NCBI GenBank assembly: GCA_026874595.1
Contig: CM049306.1
Coordinates: 89,942,642-90,006,641, forward strand
From: Sipunculus nudus
Lineage: Eukaryota; Annelida; Sipuncula; Golfingiida; Sipunculidae
DNA length: 64,000 nt
Direction of reading: 5' to 3'
Position 1 is the first letter of the stretch; each line of letters opens with the position of its first letter. The position numbers and the translations under genes were made by a program. Shown in pieces: positions 35,201-45,032 of the stretch. The notes under the pieces were generated by a model, which worked only from the letters and a program-made list of their open reading frames with translations, was not told the origin of the DNA and did not search any database.

Positions 35201-38200
35201 AAACGGGGAAAGATCATTTTTACATTACAACTTTGTCTGTATAATTGCCTTAATTTATTGTTATGCTGACTTAGGTCAGCCCAGAGAAAACGAATGAACT
35301 ACAGTTTATAGACCTTACCTTAAACAGATCTACTATATGATAGATGAAAGTATTCATATGGGCAGACGTACTCGTATATGACAAACTAGGAATAATAGAA
35401 GTAGAGATTTTGACCATTGCCAAATACTAACTCAATGTCATATTTTACAATTACAAAATATATATTTACACATTAAGAAAAATATATTTACACATTAAGA
35501 AATGAAATGTAAATGATATAATTTATCGATGGATCGATGTAGTTGATTTATCCATCTCTAAGCATTATTTGCGAATAATACATACACATACACACATCAC
35601 ACTTGCTTCCTTGGTATCCTGGTTTACATCCTCCGTTTGGACACTGGCCGTCACGTGACGAGCACCTGCCTCGGGCACACTGACCACACACACCACTGCA
35701 GTCATCACCGTAATGGCCCCGGTCACACACATTTGTCTTAAATAAAATAATATCAAACGTTTAAAGAAGCAGCATCTAGTTGCATAAAAATCAACTGTAT
35801 CAATCACGTCCATGTTTTTGTTCATTTTATTTAGTTAACATCTTCTTGGTAACCTTGTATCTGAATAATTAGACGTGGCAGTTCAGCCTGAAAGCTATTT
35901 TCATAACCTGGTGTGGCAGCAGGATAAGTGGCTTAGGTATAATACGTCGTCAATTTTAACGGCTATTTCGTCGTTTTCAAGTGCGTTTTGTATGAGCCAT
36001 GACGTAGCTGAACGCGAGGTATTGCAGTGTGTGTAAACAACAGATTACTTGCGTCCCACGCATAGACATACCACACCCTTCCATTATTTGGCCAATTGAG
36101 CAACTGGGGTCAAAAGAGGTTAGGCGAAGGGGTTATTTCTTCGATCTCAAGTGTTTCATGACAGCTTCGTATATTAGTAAATCTTTACCCAACTAGATTT
36201 ATCTTCTTTTAACAATCATTAGAAATTAATGAATTAACGGATCGGATACCTTGTTGTTACATCATTATTTTATTGGTAATCTATACACATAACACACTAC
36301 GTTCATTGCTAATACATGAAATAAAATGGAATATAGAAATTTCCAGTTTCATATTTGGTTCTATATTTATAACTACTCAACTTGTAGAAAATTTGCAGTG
36401 AATGTAAGATTGCATATGTCCATGTGTAAACGTAATCAAGTGAAAATACGCAAACAAATTTGTTACCTGGCTGCAAGTCACATCTCTCGGAATTCTGGGA
36501 CAGCTGTGCCTTCCTGACTGTTGTGGTTTACATGTCGCGCCCTCTGTGGGTCCGCCCGAACACCCGGCGTAATATTGGGTGATGTTTATGGGACCTGTAA
36601 TGAATTACAAGTATGCCTTGACTTATTATAATAGGAGGTTTTGCCATTCATTAACAGCAAGTTATTCTATAAAGGCAAATGACGCGAGGTTCATCAACGT
36701 CATATCTGTCTGTGAAAGAAGAAAGAACATTTTCGGGAGGTTCGACGTGTACGCGTTTGTCGGAAGAAAGCTATCATCCTTCCGGATGATACTCGCCGGT
36801 TACACAGCCGCCGCCGCGTTCGATTCTGGAGAACTCCTCTGAGACTCCTTAAATGGGCTTTCGGTGGGTCTGATGAGAACTATTGTCTAACAAAGATTGA
36901 TGGCGCCACCTTCAACCCTTTTTGCGTAGGGTCCGTCTGTGCGTCTTACTTAAGGGATAATAGCACATGGCTCAGGAGAGGTTGTATGGGCTAAAATTTT
37001 GCACGTCCATAGATTTGGGATACCTATATCTCCTACTCGGGACTGGTGGCTCCATCTGCACTCGCCTTTGCGTGGCGTCCTTAAGTGCTTTGACTGAAAT
37101 CACTCTTATCTCAGGAGCGGTTCAATATATTGAATTTTCATTTAATATTTAATTTTCCTTAAATCAATTCTTACCCAGTATTTATAATATCATCAATGTC
37201 TTTACTACATATAATATATTCAGTTAGTGTATCGTGGCGTAGAAGCCAAGGTACATTGTGATTCTGTACCCACAATCCCCATGTGCAAACGGCAGGATTA
37301 TAAGTTTTTTCGGCTCAGAGTGGAAGGATGCATTTCTAATGACTATAGGTATCGATACCCACAGAGAAGGGGGATCTTATCTGGTTACTTTAAACAAATG
37401 GTCGAACGTACACCACTTTAAAGTGCCGGTCATTTATCAGATGTATTATCTTACGTGACTGTAGTTCTCCGAGTGTGTATAGGGTGTGGGGCAACGTGCT
37501 CAGCTGACGACAAGCCACTTGGCTGTCACGAAAGTCGAAGTTGTCATCACACAAGTAACGCCAGGTGTTAGAGTGGTACACCTGTAGCAGGCCTTCATAG
37601 GTCATTGTGGCTTGGAAACCGGGCTGTTTACCAGCAGACGTCTAAAAATTAATCGAAAAGCATGATTATTAATAAATATATTAGAAATAACGATGAAACA
37701 TAACCTAAACATGAAATATTTCCCCAAAGTCTGCATCATTCCTCTGTGACGGATATGAATTAGTGAAAAAAAAATGTTAGAAAATGTCAGATTGATAGAT
37801 GTTACAGTTGATCCTCGTATGTTTACTCTTCCAGATTATTTTCTACAGCATTTCTGAATATTAGAATGTATTAAAACATTGATCTTTCTTTGAGATTTTA
37901 CGAGTTGAAATGTAGCTTTAGAAAACTTTAACTTAAGGTCGTCTAAAGTTTCCATTATGTATATACCAGACACCTTGTTAGTTTCGTAAGAACAGCTGAT
38001 CCTGACGGCATCTTCTTCTGCACAGTCATGTATTCCCCAGCCGTTGTGAAGGCAATCCGAGATTCGAGCCTCGGTCCCAGTGCATTCCAAGTCATCAAGC
38101 CAGAAGCCATCTAGAAACGCAAAAAGCATCACATTAATGCGAATAAATATAATTACATGCCATATTTATATGGAATACAATACATGATATATTATTTTTT

Positions 38201-39332
38201 TTTATGCAGTTCGTTCTGTTTGTTGTGCTTCATTTATGTATTTAGAGACATTACAAATCTTTGCTAGTTTATATTTTATTCTAGTTGGCCCAGCCCAGCC
38301 AAGCCTTTGGATAGAGCCTGAATCCTTCAACATTACATTGATCCAGAAAAGTTAAAACTAATCATGAATATAACATATCAGACACCTTTTGCTAAATGTG
38401 TTACTAAGCTTGAAGGACAAACAAACAAACTCTAATAAACGAACTCTAATAAACTCCACAGAAACTCTCATTAAATGACTGATTTTGGTCGTGTCCGCTT
38501 CAATTTAAGTTTCAAGGTCAAGCCCGTAGTGACAAATGGCTCTCCAACTGAGTTAACGTGAATAAAAATGCTGAAAATAATTGGAATATATTTGGTTGGT
38601 CGAGGCTATAAAAATACCTCAGTTTCTCCCAGTTTAAAACTTAACGTCCATGAAAAGAGAGAGAAAATAGTACTATAGGTGTATAGCACGAAAATCATTT
38701 CATAAAAATAATCATGATATTACACTGATTACTTATATGTAAAAATAAACTAGACGTTCCTTAACCAATCCCTCATAAGCATCAAAATAAAGTTTATCGT
38801 TTAAAATACAAAGCCTGATTGTTATGCTCCATATTGGATGTGTATACCTTTGCTTTCTGAGCAGACGTGACAATATTGAATGTGTATACCTTTAATTTTG
38901 AGCAGACGAGACAATATTGGATGTGTATACCTTTGCTTTTTGAGCAGACGTGACAATATTGGATGTGTATACCTTTGCTTTTTGAGCAGACGTGACAATA
39001 TTGGATGTGTATACCTTTGCTTTTTGAGCAGACGAGGCAATACTTCCAGTAACATGGCACATCGTACCAGACACCATTCCGTTCAATGGCAATGCACTCT
39101 TCCGGAGGAAATCTGTTGTCCGGTTCTCCTGGCTTGAAGTTTGTGTAAGTTAACTGCAACAGTCACAGAAAAAGTTCTCAGTAACCCGAATTGACTGTGT
39201 AACGCTATAAAGTTTAAAAATGATCAAAACACGCCTGCCTGTGTAAGCATTTGGTAATACATGAATCTATCCAATACGTCTGTCTAAATGCAATGCATAT
39301 TTGTGAATCATCTTGTAAATATAATCTTTTTG

Positions 39333-39382
<50 letters not shown>

Positions 39383-42300
39383 ACTATTAGGGGATGGTCA
39401 AAATGTAGCATTCATTGGAATTAAAAAATTTGTTTAGCTTTTTTGATAAGGGAGGCTTTTGAAAATACAACGACATGGTGCTGTTGCAGCATTAGAAAAG
39501 GGCCATAGCAGCTCCTTTCCATTTTTCTGCAGACAAAAGTACAGGGGAGAAGTCGGGTGAATATACTTCAACATAAAAAAAACATTCTTTCAGAATTCCA
39601 TGATAGCATGGGCAGATAAAGTTGCAGCTTATGTTAATAATCGGCCACAGCTTCAAAGGCTCAGAATGTATAATTGCCTCCGAAAATGAGGGTAAGCATT
39701 CATTCTCGTTCATGTGCGTTTGTGTGTGTGCGTTTCTTTACAATATAACTCACGCAATCCTAAAAGGAATCTCATGAAATTTTATGGGAAGTTTGGGAAT
39801 GGGCCAATGAATAACCGATTAGGTGTTAAGTGTAGATCCGGACGAGGATCAAAATCCAGGAATGTCATCAAAGAATATTCACTAAGGTACAGTCACATAT
39901 GCACAAATGAGCTTACGGAATGACCTGATGAATGCTGATTTGTATTTCTAACTTCATTGGAAGAAATAATTTTAGAACATTCCTTCAATTTTTGACACAT
40001 ATGATTCTATTTAATGTAATCCCAGACTTGTCCCTTCGAAGTAATTAGCTGAAACAACATACGGGATCCTTTGGTCCATATTCACATCGACGTCGGCTGT
40101 TATTCCGGCAGTTTGCTAAAACATAGCTAGAGTTCCTAATTATGGTGAGGAGGAAGTTGTTAGTGTCCTCATCAGGTATCTTCGCAAGGTCACCTCCAAG
40201 TTCCTGACACTTTCGCCGACCGGGTTTCCAGGGGTATTGACCCTCCACGTACTGGTAACAGTTACCGTTGAACTCAATCCAAGGAGCTGGACATTCTGGG
40301 TAAAGATATTTAAAAGTCTGGCTAAGCAAGATAAGAACAATGTGAATCTGATTTGTTATCCATTGTTGAACACGCGTTTAAAAATAAGTCGTGATTTCAA
40401 AATATCTAAAAGGTGACAAATGTGAAATACTTTATATTGTTGCATTTAAACGTAAAAAGTATATTTTTCATGGAAAGATATATGACACAAATATCAATAA
40501 AGATAGCGAATGTTGCAATAGTAATTAATGGTACTTTTAGACTTTCGAATATTAAACTGATATACTCCCCTCCACCTCCATTAACATTGCTTTTATATTA
40601 TTGCTCGACAAGATTTCATTAATGATATTCAGATGACCTGTGAACTTTTGTTCAAGTTCTGGTGATCGACTGGTGTGCCCCTCTGAGTCGGGTGAGGTAC
40701 ACAACTGCCTCGTTTTGGGCTGCAGGACGTCCATGTGACCGCTGCACACGTAGGATGACGTCATGTTTTCTGACACCTGCACGCCGTATGTTGTCTCCTC
40801 GACCTGAACGAGCCGCAGATCACCTGAATTCAGCTTTGAATCAGACCAGAAATAAATGGGAAGGTATGGATGGCTAATGACATTTATATGGCTTTTGACA
40901 TTAATTTGTGGAAATATAAGAAAAATTCCGTTCACATTGTTATTCCTTTAAAACGTCATTTTGCAGGTCGTTGATTTACATGGAGGATCTTTAATATTTT
41001 GATAACATGGTTAAGACAACTGGTGTAAACGGGTACATTCATGTTTGTTATATTCGTTAATTTATTTAATACAAATGCTTGTTAAAAACAATTGTGTGCT
41101 ATAACTGAAAGCTACAATAAATTAAGAGGTGTGTTTTTTACTTGTTACGTCTTAAGTAATTCTAAATATAATTGTAATAATTGTAGAAAGCATTCTAATA
41201 ATTTCTATTTATCTATTGAAATGTCCTTATATAATATATATATATATATATGTGTAATTCTCAGTATAGGGGTCAATTTCGAGTTCCCAAACAGAGGGAA
41301 AAAAGTTGTTGCAAAATTCATTTTTTCTTCTTTCCATTTCAAGCGGGATATATGAAAGGTCAAAAACTCCCATCAGCAGCGCACTTTTATCCATACTTGC
41401 TTTTTTACCACAATAGAAGAATAGCAGTCTTTAGTCAGCAAGTCAACTCCGTTACAGCAGTTTATTTTTTTAAAATCACAAAATAATGCGGTAAAAAAAG
41501 AAGAATGAATGTGTCACGTATGTAGATTTTACAAAAGTATGGTACACAATCATCATAAACACTAGAGTTTGATATGAAAATTATTCCTGACATTTTTATT
41601 AATGCTAAATAATAAGGTGATAGTGCACACAAATGTTTGACCCATAAAGTGCATTGAAGAGAACTTGCTAAAAGAGACAGGTAAACGCTCAATATTACTG
41701 ATCTCCTACAAATTGTCCATCATTTGACAATAGTTTGTAACGTTATCTTCTGCAAAGTCTGGAGGAAAACGGTCGAATATAGTTTTTGGCTAAAATGTTG
41801 CGCTGACTGGAATGTAACGGAGTTGATAACGCACTAAATTATTAAGATATTCTTACCTAAACTTTTAACACATTTGAACAAAAAGTAAACAGATAACTAT
41901 CAAGTTGTATCATGCTAAAATATATCGACACAAGTTACCCTGACCGGTAAACAAAAGTTTACCATATAAAGTTTATTTTAAACACATAAAGTCAATTAAT
42001 GTAAATTACTGCTAAATTGAACAACTCGGCTCGGGATTGTTGCGAGAAAGAACTTGCTAAATGCCTACCTACTAGGTATTTAACCATTTCAATATGAATT
42101 CAATAAAAACATATTTCTCCTTTAATGACAATAAAATACTTGAGAAAGTAAAGAAATGCCAACATTATCTAAATCCAGGAAAATATTGTTACAATTAAGA
42201 GCTGTAACGGAGTTGATCAATTTTCAACAAAAATGATAGTCTTGTTACCTTATAGAGCTGTGCTATATATGCAACTGGCATTAAAGGCTAGTGTCATCTA

Positions 42301-44974
42301 AACTAATAAAATATTACCATTAATTTCACAAATATTTAAAACATTAACGCAAATATTATAGTAAACTGATTCCAATTTTTGGATTTACAGTGAATCCTAA
42401 GTAAAAAGGGCCTGCTCGACCACTTAAAAGGTGTACACAGTAATATGTTCCAAAACTTTCTCCTAATTTAATGCAAAAGACTTCATGTTTTATTAAGAAG
42501 TCATAATTTCCTTGGATGGTCAATGCAATGCTAAAACGTGATGGAGCTGAACACTTTCAGCGGCCTTGTAATCAACCTGAATTCGTGTTACAATAAAAGC
42601 TGTCAGGTGTAGAACAGAGAACGGAATGCACAACACACAGTGTTCATATTTGGAATGTTCTCCCTTCGTTTGTGGGCTAAGGGGATATTCTTTCTTATAT
42701 AAATGCCTAACACTTCATTAGATGAATCCAACAGAAAATAATAATGTCTATATACCCTCATTCGTTCTTTTCCAGTCTTAGCCATGGTGATTAGCCTGTA
42801 AACCCAATGAATTTAAGTTATAAGCTCATAAACAAACTAGAGGTGCGGACCGGACCGCTTGGACCGATAACACAAAATACCGGACCGCTTATTCCTGGAC
42901 CGGACCGGTTGGACCGCCGAACTTAATGTTAAAAGGATTTAGTTAAACAAATGAGTTTCAGGATTTAGTTTCACCAACAATCGTGTTATGAACAAGGGGT
43001 AATAAACCATCTCAGAAAGACTCATTGGCTACATAAAATATATTTAAAGCAATGACAGCTGCAATAGTACAATTATATACGTGCACATGTATTATTTTAT
43101 TTTTTTTTCCATCGTGAGTAACAGTTAAAGTTCATTTTTTGTTATTAACTTATGATTGAAGTGACATGTTCAGCATTAGATCATTGTCCCTGCTGTGTTG
43201 CACAATGCTGATACTTTTGCTTAGTATAATAAGACCAATTTCTATACGATGAATACATTAAATATATTCTTTATATTAAATTATTAACAAAGGATTAATA
43301 AGTTTTCTGTATCAGATCGCACATAAACTATTACAGAACTTATCAGCTGATGTCAATCTGCATCCCTGCCCAGCATAATCGCCCAACCCTGCACATTAGA
43401 TTAATAAGTTTTCAATATCAAATCGCACTTAAACCGCTACAAAACTTCATCAGCGTATGTCAGCCCGCATCTATCCCCGCCAAGCAAATTCTTTAAATCA
43501 GCTCGCTCCACCCTGCACATTTGGCTTATATTCTAATTACTATGCCCCACACAGTAACACAAAATATTTACCACTGAAAAATTTATTAACAAAGACTGTA
43601 ATTTTAAATTTGTCATTAAAAATCAAACCCAGATCCTGCGATTAAAGTATAGATTATTATATTACATTTATAGCACGTTTTGTTGTGTATGATATTTGGT
43701 TTTGTTAAATATTTGAACAAATATATGTAATATAAAATATGTAGAACAAACGTTGAATAAAAGGAATTACAATATATTTTAATTTTGATGATATTTTAAC
43801 AAATGTGCCGAACCCCTTGGACCGGTCCACCTTATGGACCGGAACGCTTACAGCTGGACCTGACAAAAACAGGGCGCTTACTTGGTGCATCGAACGGTCC
43901 GGTCCAATCCGCACTTCTAAAACAAACTTATAAAATATGTCTAATATATAAGTTTTAATGTTTCTATTGCTGTCAAATTTCAAGACTAAAGCATTTTTTA
44001 ATTACCAAAATTAGTTATTTGTTTTCAAAGAGCAACAGTATTTTCCAGACCAAGATAAACGCATTAAAAGGGATTATACTATATATCAAGTGGTCAGTGA
44101 AGCTGCTTCTTATCTTCAGTGTGCTTATTTATAAATCCTCTCACCAGAGAATAATTTATTACTGGTTGGACTTTTCATAGAAAAAATGTTTGGTGATTCG
44201 TCAACTCCGTTACAATAGAATCGCAACGGAGTTGATCGTAACGGAGCTGATTATTTTTTAAATTTTACCTAATCAGCGGACATGATAGACATGAAATCCT
44301 TCAAACAAATATTTCAATTCTGATAGATTTACGATGCCTCTCTCTGTTCATGGATGTTTATAGGTTTCAACAATTACTTTTTTCACAAATGGCGTAACAG
44401 AGTTGATGGGTGAATTAAGCTACTTTACTTTTTATACACTTTTTCACTGATAAAAATCAAAACTCCGGATTGAAGCCATGATTCTTCACTTTGAATGCCC
44501 TACACTGTAACGAATGATATGATCAGCCACTCGATTTGTTCCACTGGATGGCTGTAGATGGCATATTGGTGCAGTTGTAACGGAGTTGACGAAAATTTAG
44601 GACATGGCTTCGTTAGTCCAGCGAGTGAAAAATACTGAAGAGCAGCTCATAGAAATTTTGTAGGAAGCACATTAGATCTTGTTTATAGTAAACAAACACA
44701 AAAATACCCGAATTATTAGTGATGGGTACTAAATTTATTTATATTTTCATTGGAACCTCTTATTTAGGACATATATTTTTTTATTACGGTTTCATTTTGG
44801 ATCTTAAAAATTGGCCTTAAAATTGTATCTGGACTTACTCTTGCAATATTACCCTCACATGGGGAATCGAAATAAATCGTCAAACTCATTCTGATATAAT
44901 TATAACCATGATTGTGTGTTAATAATACCCTATGAAGCAGTCGGACCCTATTTTGACCCTTATTTGATGAATTG

Positions 44975-45032
<58 letters not shown>

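Noticed and set aside
38794-39159. A 121-residue single-exon reading of the lectin end
   Set aside because: The extension past 39015 is the 42-bp repeat; the phase-1 donor at the first unit matches the paralogs, so the long ORF is at most a rare alternative.
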